Source: Bradysia coprophila
Taxonomy: Eukaryota; Arthropoda; Insecta; Diptera; Sciaridae
NCBI RefSeq assembly: GCF_014529535.1
Contig: NW_023503493.1
Coordinates: 11,812,001 to 11,876,000 of the forward strand
Direction: 5' to 3'
DNA length: 64,000 bases
In this document: positions 27,201 through 37,163 of the stretch, one piece after another
How positions within the stretch are numbered: the stretch's first letter is position 1
Layout of the letters: every line of letters begins with the position of its first letter
The notes under the pieces: model-generated
Told to the model about the DNA's origin: nothing
Seen by the model: the letters and a program-made list of their open reading frames with translations, nothing else
Databases searched by the model: none
Made by a program: the position numbers and the translations under genes

Positions 27201-28450
27201 ATGAGGGACTCAAAGTGGTGCACTAAAGTCCTTCACTGGATATTTGCAAAATAAATGCGCATGATGACTGCTCATTTGCAATTTTATGCTTGGTCTATAA
27301 AGCAAAATGTGAATGAACGCGGCCATGTGAAAATAATTTTTTTGTGTGTTTATTGGTGGACTGATCGATGCTGATGATCTTATAAAGAAAAATTGACAAA
27401 ATATTTTACTAAAAAAATCGAAAACAAAGAAATGAGACTCTGAATCAAATCATTTTTTTTAAATTAATTTTTAATTTCGTACACCTGCCAAATACTGTAA
27501 ACTATACTGAAAATGAAAAATCTCCAACTCTTTTCCTATATTTAATTTCCCGACCAAACTAACAAAAAAAAATGGGCAAAAGAGTTCCATAAAATACAAA
27601 TTTACGATCGTAACGTTTAGGTTAATGTGTTCGAAAATGGGGTTATTGGCTGGGTGGGTTAGAACAATTGGAAACTCTAATTGAAATATATTTCACTCAC
27701 TAAACAATTTAAGTAAAATTTATAAAAAAAAAACGAATTAATTAATTATCTACCGTTGTCGTTATTTTAACTTAAATATATTTCGAAAAAAAGAGAGAAA
27801 AACAAACAAAAAAAAAACAAAAATTGAAAACGCTTTGATTGTCGTGCTTTACGGCTCAACTCGTGATTGGTGTTTAGAACGTAAGGAAATATTAATATTA
27901 TTAAAAAAGAAAATTGATGTTCAAAATTGGAAATCGAATGAATTATAGACAAAAGAAGAAAAACCAAATGTTGTTGTACGTTAGATGAAAACACTGTAAA
28001 TTTCTACATTTTTGCGCTGTTTCGGAATCTGATTTTTGTTTTCTTTTTCATAGAGAATCGTGTTATATACTTTGACTATTATAGCTCTTAGCTCTTACTA
28101 TTAACTTCTAATAACTAAGGTGAAATTATTATGTGAACAAAAAGTGAACCTCACAAACAAAAAACAAAAAGGAAGAAAACAATAAATTTAAAACAAATTG
28201 AGATACATGTAAAGGTTAGCGCATTTTTCATTTTACCGGCCCCAAAATATTTCCTTTATCCACTAGTGCGTAAATTGACGTTTGTAAAAAATGGGGATCT
28301 CACTACTGTACATAAAATCGTTCCTAAAAATTGTTACCAACACGTTAGTAAATGGGGTTGTTTTAATCTGAAGGAAAAAATTTACATTTTGGCACTAACT
28401 TTTTTTCTAAGACTTCTGTAAGTTTGCAGCACAAAAGTACTGGGTTCATT
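24226..28450. other. rdgB 3' region and intergenic DNA
   Basis: Very AT-rich sequence after the rdgB stop codon, probably beginning with its 3' UTR. I did not identify a convincing poly(A) site among many A-rich runs. No protein domain appears in the short open frames. An imperfect hairpin lies at about 26291-26425. At 28262-28300 there is a copy of the CACTAGTGCGTAAA repeat that also occurs near 49.2-49.55 kb. Confidence 0.4.
26291..26425. repeat. Imperfect inverted repeat (hairpin)
   Basis: CGACACGACTATCGACGA followed by TTTTCTGAAGAAATG and CGAGTTCCT on the left is mirrored by AGGAACTCG, CTTCTTCAGAAAG and TTGTCGATAATCATGTCATCG on the right. Arms are about 50-60 bases with mismatches. This fits an aged palindromic MITE. 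No coding content. Confidence 0.5.
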
Positions 28451-28454
28451 TATA

Positions 28455-28863
28455 TGTGGGACGATAGTAGGTGAGGCCAGCTACAACACCCCATACTCAG
28501 TTCCGCGGAACATCGAAGCTGCAGGGAAGGCGGACTCTCCGAACATTCACTATATTTTTAGTCGTAACTCTCGTGGATCTGCTAGCACCTGCCAGTGCGT
28601 ATACTCTACCTGTAGGTCTTTCCAAGGCCGACATTCGTACAATATTACAACAATTTAAAATATTTTTTCTTGAATTATTGTCGAAAAAACTGTTTTCGGT
28701 AACCTCTGACATGTCTTCACTTTTGAACGCTTTTCACAGAAAACAATTTTTTTTAGAAAAAGTGAAATATACGTGTTTCCTTGAATTGAAAGACGAATCC
28801 AACGAGCTATCACTCATTAAAATCGGAGACCGCTTGTTCCCAAAGATAAAAAAAATCACCTGA
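28455..28863 (+). other. Coding-like segment of unknown origin
   Basis: A patch less AT-rich than its surroundings, open in two plus-strand frames. One frame, starting from a GTG at 28471, gives 130 codons and includes a hydrophobic segment (FTIFLVVTLVDLLAPASA). The other gives a product including YNTPYSVPRNIEAAGKADSP up to about 28655. I recognise neither. It could be an exon or a relic of a mobile element, since a LINE fragment follows 200 bases downstream. Confidence 0.2.
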
Positions 28864-29049
28864 AGATTTGGCGATATCACTCTTAGCAGTCGAAAATGAT
28901 TCTCTCAAAAAAAGACTTTTAGTCCTGGGTACAAAATATACTGTATTCAGAAAACACTAAAATTTCTCAACGAAAAATCATGGCAAAAATATATCGTATT
29001 TTAGTTATCCGAAGCAAAAAAAATTGTCTGACGAAGTGACTCTTATATG

Positions 29050-29410
29050 AATCTTACCACGCAAATGTTGCAACCCAGACGCAGAGCAACGGCTATTCTT
29101 GCAGCATTATTGTCTAAGAGAACACCAAGGTTACTGGATGGGATAACTTGCAGCCACTTTGAGGATTATTTTGTTGATGACTCAAGTAATCTTGCACGGT
29201 CCACTGGTTCGCTCGAAGCCAACAGATTGTCAAAACGTTTTTGAACACCGATCTACTATAGAAGATTTTTCATTATTCAATATGTTTAAACCAAATGTTC
29301 CTAAAATTGCGTTTGATAAAATTGACGAAACATACGAAAAATAAGCTGGACGAGCTATATCTGAAGCTTTTCTAATACCCAGTCCACCGAAAGTAAGAGA
29401 GATGCTTAAT
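29050..29410 (-). pseudogene. Degenerate LINE ORF2 C-terminal fragment
   Basis: On the minus strand, GGLGIRKASDIARPAYFSY (about 29330-29400) and, in a shifted frame, SNLGVLLDNNAARIAVALRL (about 29060-29130) both resemble the region after the reverse transcriptase in non-LTR retrotransposons, where GGLGLR..DIA.PAF and NLGT.LD...RIAVALRLG blocks are conserved. A frameshift and stop separate the blocks at about 29235. The fragment is truncated at both ends and cannot be functional. Confidence 0.6.
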
Positions 29411-29566
29411 TCCAAGAAATTACGTTAAGCTTACCACAGTTCTTAGGGTGGAATACAGAAGTGGAGTTTTTGACTGGAAGTGGAATGTAATATAAGATTA
29501 CGTTCGATACTGCGAAATTACGTCATTACATGAAATAACAATTTTGTGATTAAAGCAAACTTACGG

Positions 29567-29697
29567 GTGTGTTCCTTGAGCAACAAGCTTTGGTAGAGTA
29601 TGTATACACTTACCGAGAAGACGGGTAAGTCTAGTTGCTGTACAAACTCAACACTTGTCTAAAAACAGTGTTACCGAAGTTGCTCAAAAGCACACAC
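29567..29697. repeat. Short inverted-repeat element
   Basis: GTGTGTTCCTTGAGCAAC at the left is matched by GTTGCTCAAAAGCACACAC at the right, with an extra inner match (TTTGGTAG / TTACCGAA). About 130 bases overall, consistent with a small MITE. No target-site duplication was established. Confidence 0.45.
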
Positions 29698-29734
29698 AAA
29701 TATGAATTACTTTCGCAGCATCCAATGTATATAA

Positions 29735-29890
29735 TCAACGCACTTCAAGCATGAGTGGTACTCTAAATAAGGTACTGAAACTTGACAGTGTGTCATACAA
29801 CTGTACAACACTGTAAAAAACCATTTCATAAAAAATAGTACTTTATTTGACAGCTGTCTACTATGATGACTTTTGCTTGAAGTGCGTTGA
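29735..29890. mobile_element. MITE with 17-bp perfect terminal inverted repeats
   Basis: TCAACGCACTTCAAGCA (29735-29751) is the exact complement of TGCTTGAAGTGCGTTGA (29874-29890). The element is flanked on both sides by TATAA (29730-29734 and 29891-29895), which may be a target-site duplication or a TA duplication plus chance. Length is 156 bp with no coding content. Confidence 0.65.
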
Positions 29891-30140
29891 TATAATGGTT
29901 TATTGCCTGTGCTCTGGGGATGTAAACGATCCAGAGTAGCACTCCCGTGCGCTCGCATTAAAAACGACTTTTCGGTGCCGGATGTCTTATCGTTGTTTTT
30001 GATGCTCCTAGATGCTACTTGGGAGAGGAATTCTAGAAACAATGGCGATTAGAAGGTGGAGTTTTAAGACATAAAAAACAGCAAATCTCGTCCTTTGAAA
30101 CACAATTTATTTCGATTTCGTTGGTTGGTTGCTTCAGCTC

Positions 30141-30467
30141 CTACATTCCAATTGTTTCGATTTTATTGTACTCAAGATTAATCTTCTTCAATTTTGCATT
30201 GCTACGGAACAGACCTGGCGGTACATTCACAATTCCGTTTGCACCCAGATTGAGCTCTTCGAGATTTGTAAGTCCGGTAAAAAGATCTTCATACACCTCT
30301 TTCAAATGATTATTTTGAAGATGCAGTTGGCGCATTTCTTCGTTGTTACGAAAGATGTCCACTGGGAGAGTCTCCAGTTCATTGTTATTTAAGCAAAGTT
30401 CATCAAGATTTCGAAGTTCTTCGAAAAAGTCAGGATAAAGTTCGATCAAACGATTATAGCAAAACAA
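30141..30467 (-). pseudogene. Leucine-rich-repeat protein fragment
   Basis: The minus strand encodes about four tandem LRRs of roughly 24 residues, such as LRNLDELCLNNNELETLP, MRQLHLQNNHLKEV, LTNLEELNLGANGIVNVP and LKKINLEYNKIETIG, with xxDxFxxL-type spacing typical of extracellular insect LRR proteins. The frame stops at a TAG immediately after the fourth repeat. There is no ATG and no signal peptide upstream; a stop precedes it and I see no convincing splice acceptor. It is therefore either one internal exon of a gene I cannot assemble or, more likely, a truncated relic of an LRR gene. Confidence 0.55.
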
Positions 30468-30539
30468 ATTTCAAAAAAGACAAAATTTTAAATGAAGAAA
30501 GGCGCTTCAACGCTGATACATTAAACAGTTTGTCTTTTT

Positions 30540-30650
30540 TTAATTCAAGCAAAGAATCTGGCATTCTTTATAGTTGCATTCTGGATTGCAAGTATATTTT
30601 CCCTCAGCGAAACAGTCGTATGCATCCCGATTATCGCTGCCATCATTCAT
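30540..30650 (-). CDS. Short cysteine-rich frame, LDLa-like (possible exon)
   Basis: Beginning right after a GGCAG acceptor-like site, an ATG opens a 36-codon frame ending in TAA. It reads NDGSDNRDAYDC, then CNPECNYKECQILC. DGSD followed by a cysteine recalls the calcium-binding end of an LDL-receptor class A module, and the cluster of six cysteines points to a secreted protein. It lies just upstream, on the same strand, of the LRR fragment, so the two may be remnants of one gene. Assignment is weak. Confidence 0.25.
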   Translation of the reverse strand: MNDGSDNRDAYDCFAEGKYTCNPECNYKECQILCLN

Positions 30651-32437
30651 CTGCCATCAAGAGAGATGCGTAGCATAGGAAACAGGAAATATCAAAGAAT
30701 AAAAAGCGCATCATTTTCCAACGAGACTTGAAGTTATCAACTGATAGCAACTGATATTTAAGAGCAATGTCAAATGTAAAACGTAGATTGTTTCAAATTT
30801 GAATATTGCTTTAACAGTAGAATCATTTACTGCGGAGGGGTATTTCTAGTTCAGTTTCCCACCAGCGGAATTTGTATTTGCGGACCCGTTTATTGCCGGC
30901 GTTCGTCGGACATGCGTTATGTGCTTTTACTAATAAATAACCATAAAACTCTTCAATTTTTTTCCTCTCAACTTGAGAGTCTCAAGGTTGTCAATTTTTC
31001 TATTTTGAAAAATTCAATAATTGTGTTAAACAACTCGTAGTCATTCAAATTCGATCGTTTCCAAAATGACAGTTGCAACTTTTTGGAACGAATGATTAAC
31101 ATCTACCTATTCTTTTACAACATTCGATGCAAAATCATGGTCATGCGTTAGTGAAGGGCCGTGACGCAAGTCCGTTCACACTGAAAAATTTTAAACAAAA
31201 TTTTTCCGCAGGACTGAGGAACATATATATACAACACTTCTTTGACTTTTCCCCCTCCGCTCCTACTACGAGTTCAACGAGCTCTCACACACCACATAAG
31301 GTTAAGATTTGGCCGAGATATTACATTTCAAAAATGGATTTTCATTAATACTCTCTCTAGCAACCAAACTACTTTTATTAAGGTGGTGAAAGAATCAAGT
31401 AGCCTTTGGAATTTACATGACATGTAGTCAGTCAAAATGTAGAATAATGTTTGTAGAATACAAAGAAATAAGGTGTAAATTTGACACAGAGCTGAGAGTT
31501 TGTTTGCAAGAGAGAGTATTGATTTTCATACGTATTGAATTTCATGAATTTTACCAACCTTTGTCTGTTACTTTGTTACTGGCGAAACTTTTGAATTACT
31601 CGGTGGATTTGGCTGAAATTTTCAGTGTTTCTCTTTGTTGAGCTACGTTTTGTGGGTACGTTTTCGTAGTAGCTTCTCACTAAGTTTCGAAATTTCCATC
31701 GAAAGGTAGCAGAACTTTTATTGTAAATTTTCAAATTATTAGTTCAATCAGAAAATTTACTGCTGTCTCGTGTAACGGACCAGTGGAAACGACTGAAGAT
31801 GGTTAAACCACGCTAACCTCTGACCGCCACTGGTTCCGGAGGTCGAAACAGCATTTTATCTCCACTTTCGTTTCACGCGATCCATGGGAAAGGGAAGAGT
31901 AATTTTGCTCTGTTTGTTTGTTTGTTTTGGTGATTGTTCTGCATATTAGATAACGCCACCCCTGGAGTTAGTCTGGCTTCCAGGTAAAATAAAGTTTTGT
32001 ACTATTGGTCGATTACAATTTGTGACGAATTTTTTTTTTGTGATTTATTTTTCAAGAATTTTTTCGGTAAATTTTTTACTTTTCTTTTTGCGAGTCGAAG
32101 CTGTAAGCGTCACCCCCACCGATATCAGTTCTTTTGTAAGTGGATAAAAGGACTTGCGTCACACCTTTACTGTAAGTGGTTTTGGGCGATTTAGATATAA
32201 GAGTTAAATGTTACCGAGCAAGTAAAACAGGTAAAAGCATCTCGACATCACACACAGCACCAACCGATACATGAGATATATATATATATATGCAAATATT
32301 GTATTGAAATAGCGTATTGTGAATAATAAAACGAGGATGATGATGATGATCATGACATCTCACCTATAAACATCCTAAATGGAATGACTAGTTATAAACG
32401 TGTCGTCGAACTAGAAACACATCAGACAAAATCGAAA
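30651..32437. other. Non-coding stretch
   Basis: No recognisable gene. Short plus-strand frames (31127-31348, 31417-31641, 31997-32194) have no motifs. A (TA)n run at about 32276-32290 and a short GATGAT repeat at about 32336-32350 precede the next gene and may belong to its promoter or 5' UTR. Confidence 0.4.
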
Positions 32438-34301
32438 ATGCCTTCAAAGACGGTATTGCTTTTAAGTTTTATTATCCCATTCACAATTGTTAGTGATATC
32501 GCTGCTGATAAAATGATAGCCTTCTATGAAGAAATCAACTGTAAGAAAGTCAACATCGGTGGTTCAGAGAGGTTTTCTTTTCATTTTCATCTAAGGGGCC
32601 GTTCATAAATTTCGTAACGCTAAAATATCCATTTTCTAGACGCCTGTCACGCAAAATGTCTGACACTTTTCAATAAAAAAAAAGTATGGATTGTCACGCC
32701 AGCTTTCATGTATCACGTATTTTTTGAACGGCCCCTAACAACCAAAAATAGAAATGAATCATCTTTTTATGATCACAGATTTGACTGTCCAGATTTCGCA
32801 AATTTACCGAGCAACAAGTGTTATTTCCAAGGAAGAGAATTTGATGTGAATCATTCGATTGAAGGCGATTTTCCGCGTTGTTGGGGAAAAAGCTGTGCAT
32901 GCCGTCAACGGAACGAAACAGCGGCATACATTGATTGTGCATTCCTTCAAGATGGATGCGCTGAAGAGTGGGCTATTGAAAGGGACTGGTCTTGTGTGCA
33001 AGCGTATAAACTGAATCAATGCTGTCGTAGTGATGAAATTTGCGGTACGTACGAAAATGAACTAATCCAAAAGAAAATTTTTTGCCATTTTGTCCATAGA
33101 AATTTGAATAATTGTTGAGGAATCACCACTTTAGCTCAAACAAGCACCTAAAACTCTCGATTTTCTCTAGATCTCTAGCATGTGCGAGCTTTTGACCAAT
33201 TTCAACATTGAATTTTGACTTTATTTGACTATCAATTGGACACAAACAATGCAATGTAAAACAACATTTGGAAAGTGACATTCTTTCACCGAACTGCTCG
33301 TTTTTCTAGAACTCTGATACAAACGATAACCGTAAAATCTTGCCACATTTGCTAAGAGTTTATTTTTTGTTGATATGTCGGTCTCCTATTTACTTTTCAC
33401 GAAAACAAACTTTCAACTGATAAGAACAACGGCGGCAGATTTTCAGATTTCTATGGAATCGATCACAGATTCTCCTATTCAAAGCTAGATGACACTATGA
33501 ATTTCATAGTTTTGGTTGTTGAACAAACTAAAGTGGTGATCCCTCTTAACTTTTGCTCTCATATTAAACGTTGTCTTAGGCAGAGCGATCCAAGAACTAA
33601 GCACTTGCGTGGTCGATGGCAAGTTGTATCACAGCGGTGAACGTATAAAACCGAAAGATGACTGCTACGAATGTATTTGCGGTGATGGCTATAATAACGA
33701 AACATCATTGGCTGAAAATGAACATTGTGTCGCAACCAAATGCGGCTTCGGAGTAAATTTGCAAATGCTTCGGGACGAATGTGTTCCCATTTTTTATCCA
33801 GATCGTTGTTGCACAATATATAACTACAAGTGCCGTAAGTGCCGTTAGAGTAATAACAGTAATTTATGCAGCAAGTAAAATTGTGTAGGATTATATTATC
33901 GACCAAAAAACGATATAATCGTCCTGTAGACGATAATTCCGGACATCGTTCAGAAAACGATAATATCGCCCACACAATATTTTAAAATTTGTCATTTTGT
34001 ACGCTCAGAAACCGAACATTATCGTTTTTCGGATTATCGTTTTTCGGACGATACTATCATCCGTGCCGATAATGATGGCGTAGAAATATTCCGCCACACA
34101 CTGCTTCATATTTGCATTTCAGCTGCGAAAACCGACTCTATTGGCATACGTTCCGCATTTGCTACAAACGAAAACCACACATGTTCATTTGGAGCACTTT
34201 CATTGAAAATTGGCGACACACTCAAAACTGAAGAAAGTTGCTTAATATGCCGTTGCTCCACACCACCATTCTTAACGTGCATTCGATGGGGAGAATGCTA
34301 A
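32438..34301 (+). CDS. Secreted cysteine-rich protein with three VWC-like modules
   Basis: Exons 32438-32571, 32779-33044, 33580-33834 and 34123-34301 keep phase across all three GT-AG junctions, giving 277 aa. The N-terminus (MPSKTVLLLSFIIPFTIVS) is a signal peptide. Three cysteine-rich modules follow, roughly one per exon, each with CxC and CC or C-terminal C pairs: CWGKSCACRQ...LNQCC, CYECICGDG...PDRCC, and CLICRCSTPPFLTC. The spacing resembles von Willebrand factor C or pacifastin-like small modules, but I cannot name a family. An AATAAA lies at about 34397. Its first two introns each hold a MITE; the exon 1 donor (GTTTTC) is weak but phase-compatible. Likely extracellular; function unknown. 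Confidence 0.75.
32595..32735. mobile_element. PIF/Harbinger-type MITE in intron 1 of the VWC-like gene
   Basis: The left end GGGGCCGTTCATAAA and the right end TTTTTTGAACGGCCCC are inverted repeats. TAA flanks both sides (32592-32594 and 32736-32738), matching the 3-bp TWA target duplication known for PIF/Harbinger. Length is 141 bp with no coding content. TGTCACGC and GTCACGCAAAATG motifs inside form a secondary inverted pair. Confidence 0.7.
33117..33545. mobile_element. MITE in intron 2 of the VWC-like gene
   Basis: GAGGAATCACCACTTTAG at the left is matched by CTAAAGTGGTGATCCCTC at the right: 18-bp terminal inverted repeats with one mismatch. The 429-bp interior is non-coding. The flanks (ATTGTT and TTAACT) do not give a clear target-site duplication. 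Confidence 0.65.
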
Positions 34302-36416
34302 ATCTTTGGTCGGATAAGTCAAAAGTAGCAAAGCAAAAAGTGTGCACATTTTCGGCTTCTGCTTTCGAAACATGAAATCGCCATTACTGATTATACAATA
34401 AATTGAAACAATCTTTGAAAAAAAAAAAAAAAATTGTTGCAACGAAATTTGAATGGTTTATTTTAGTGCTATTTCTACTTTCGTTTTGTTATTTATTTGG
34501 AGATCCTGCGAAGAGGATATACAGGACGATGCACTGAGAGTCCATATAATGCCAGACTAACGGTGAAAATAACGAACTTCATTTTGTCTCTAGTCTACTC
34601 ACTCTCTAATGTAAATTCTTTACCGAGAGATGGCGCCGCCCTTTGTTCATTTGAATTTGTGAAAGTAAATAAATGTCCTTTTGTTATACAAGAATATTCT
34701 GAAGTTGTCCTCAAGCGGCCAGTTCCTTTTGCTTGTTCATTTGCATGAGTGTGGAAAACAGAAAAATCGTCGTCCATGTGTACCATTTCATTATTCCGTT
34801 AGACGAGAGCCGCCACTCTGTTTTATTTCCGGCGGAACAACATATACTTCACGTGAAGTGAATGGGATCCTGAAAATATTTGTGTGAAATGATTGAATTT
34901 GTTAAGAAAATGTACATCTTTACCGAATAATTTCTCAGACACTTGTGTTTGCCTCCAATGGACTATTTTAGAGCGGTTCAATTTTGAATTTTGTTCTGCG
35001 TTACAAAATTGTTTAATGAACATGAATTGGTTAAGGATCTAGCCAAATTTCAAAATCGAATTCGAAGTATTTAGCAGTCGGAAAATCTTATGATCTCCTC
35101 GCAACTCTTAGCTCTAATTTGATCGAGGCTGCGATGTATAACTTTATTTAAATTCTTTTTGAATTCACTTGGACACATGAAAACGAAAATTCAAACGAGA
35201 AAATTGTCACTTTCCGACAGACAAAGCAACGCCACTCATTCACAGATGACTAGCAAACAATAGTTATTTGTGTATCTGTTTTGGACGATTGAGGGAATTT
35301 GTGGAAATCAGTTTTAACCGACTCCAGATACACGTAATTAATGTAAGAATTGCTTCAAATAACATAAACCACTTATTTATGAAGAATGGATAACAATTCC
35401 ACTCATCTTAAAAGAACAGACACTTGAAGATCGATAAATTGAAAATTTTGTCGTATAGTGACCTTGCTGCAAACAAAATGGCGTAACGTGAGGCTGGTAT
35501 GGCAAGTGTGGTATCGTTGAAAAGCTGCAGGCTGTAGGCTGATTAGGCATTATTTTTTGTTGCAGACAGGGTCAACCTGTGTATTACAGATGAGTCCAAG
35601 TTTCGCCGAGGATGGTGAAAGTAAACTTCTTCAAATATTGTACAATTCAGACAAATTTTGTACAATCCATTCTCGGCGTTTAATGGAGCATGGAATCCTC
35701 TACCAATATCGTCATTCAAAGAGTTTCAAACTCTCTTCATCTTGGACATATCACGATTTAAAAATGTCGAAATTTCGACTTTGGCTGGCTGTGGCTAACG
35801 TGGTGAGGTTGTCGAGGGAAGCCATTTTAACACGAATTAGGTTAGAATTAGTCCATCTATTCGTTGCGATAACAAGCTACGAAAAAGCGATTCAAATATT
35901 TTTTCTTGAACATCTCCAGGTGGCGAAAAATCAAAATTTTAAAGTTTTCGACTAGCCGATTTTCAGATTTAGAATTTAAAAAAAACCTCTTGAGAGAGAC
36001 AGTAGTAGCGCAAATACTTTACTTGCAAAAGTATTGATATGTCCATGTTATGTTGACTTGACAAAAAATATTGTTAAAGTCCACGAAGTAATAGATTCAG
36101 GATAGTCACTGGAAACGAAAAAACGCTTTCATGTCGATACAGACACCCTATTTTTAATGAACGCTACAACCTACACTCCTAATTGTTACATTCGCGTAAG
36201 TTGAAAATAAAATAAAAAATATTTTTGCCGTAAGGTCGTGAACACCTGAACATACAAACGAAATGTTTAACTTTTCTGGGTAAGTCGCACACGGAGTTCT
36301 CGTCACGAGTTTTAAAATTCACATATAAATGGAACATTTCAGTAGCTTTCCACTTAGTTACAATTTGAATTGACACCTGATCAGTAAAGTGAACAGTGAC
36401 GAGGAATTAATTGAAA
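34302..36416. other. Intergenic DNA
   Basis: Contains the poly(A) region of the VWC-like gene and otherwise no recognised gene. One plus-strand frame at 35557-35955 is 132 codons long (first ATG at about 35590) and starts behind a TTGTTGCAG acceptor-like site. It has no recognisable domain, so I do not call it a gene. Confidence 0.4.
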
Positions 36417-37163
36417 ATGAAAACTGCAATCGTCAGCATCTTTGTTGCCTTCATTTTTGGCGTGAGTATTTAGACGTTTTTACGTTAGTCAAAGTCATGT
36501 TAGAATAGATTTTTTCTTCAAATAATGTAGAACGTAAATGGAATCCTACCCATACCACCTCCAAATGATATAGTAATTTGTACTATGGAATATAAAATCT
36601 GCGCAGAAGGACAATATTCGGGAACAGGACTGGATGGTTGTCAAGACTGTCTTCAATGTCCTCAGACAACATTTGAAACATGTTCAAATGGAGAGACTCC
36701 TATCAAAAATCCACACATTGAAAACGAATGCCCAACTTGGCAGTGTCCAGGCACAATGTGCACTTTAGACTTAAAAATCTGCGCAGAAGGACAATTTTTG
36801 GGAACTGGAGAAAGTGGTTGCCCACAATGTCTCCAATGTCCTATGAAAAAGATTGGCTGTCCAGGTGGAGTGTCTCCGATTAAAAATCCACACCAAGAAA
36901 ACAAATGTCCAACGTGGAGATGTCCGGCTCCCAGACCAGTGTGCACTAAAGAAATGAAAATATGCAAATTCGGACAACATCTGGGAACTGGAACAAGTGG
37001 TTGCCCAGAATGTCTTCCATGTCCACAACCAAGACTTGGATGTGCTTACGGAGCGCCAATACCAAAGCCAACACAGCAGAATAAATGTCCAATGTGGTAC
37101 TGTCCAACAAATCCACGTCCATTACCTCGTCCATTGCCATATATTACACCAGCAGTGGAGTAA
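36417..37163 (+). CDS. Secreted protein of three cysteine-rich repeats
   Basis: Two exons, 36417-36461 and 36531-37163, joined at a GTGAGT donor and TGTAG acceptor in phase 0, encode 225 aa. MKTAIVSIFVAFIFG plus the next residues form a signal peptide; mature sequence begins near ILPIPPPND. Three repeats of about 55 residues follow. Each reads ICxxxxKIC(A/K)xGQxxGTGxxGC, then CLxCP, a GC or TC pair, PxKNPHxENxCPTWxCP; a proline-rich tail (RPLPRPLPY) ends the protein. The even cysteine spacing implies disulfide-bonded extracellular modules. I do not recognise the family; it could be a protease-inhibitor-like or structural secretory product. AATAAA lies about 35 bases after the stop. Confidence 0.8.

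Noticed and set aside
35557..35955. Plus-strand 132-codon frame
   Set aside because: First ATG is internal, no motif seen, and codon usage gives no support; mentioned only in the intergenic entry.
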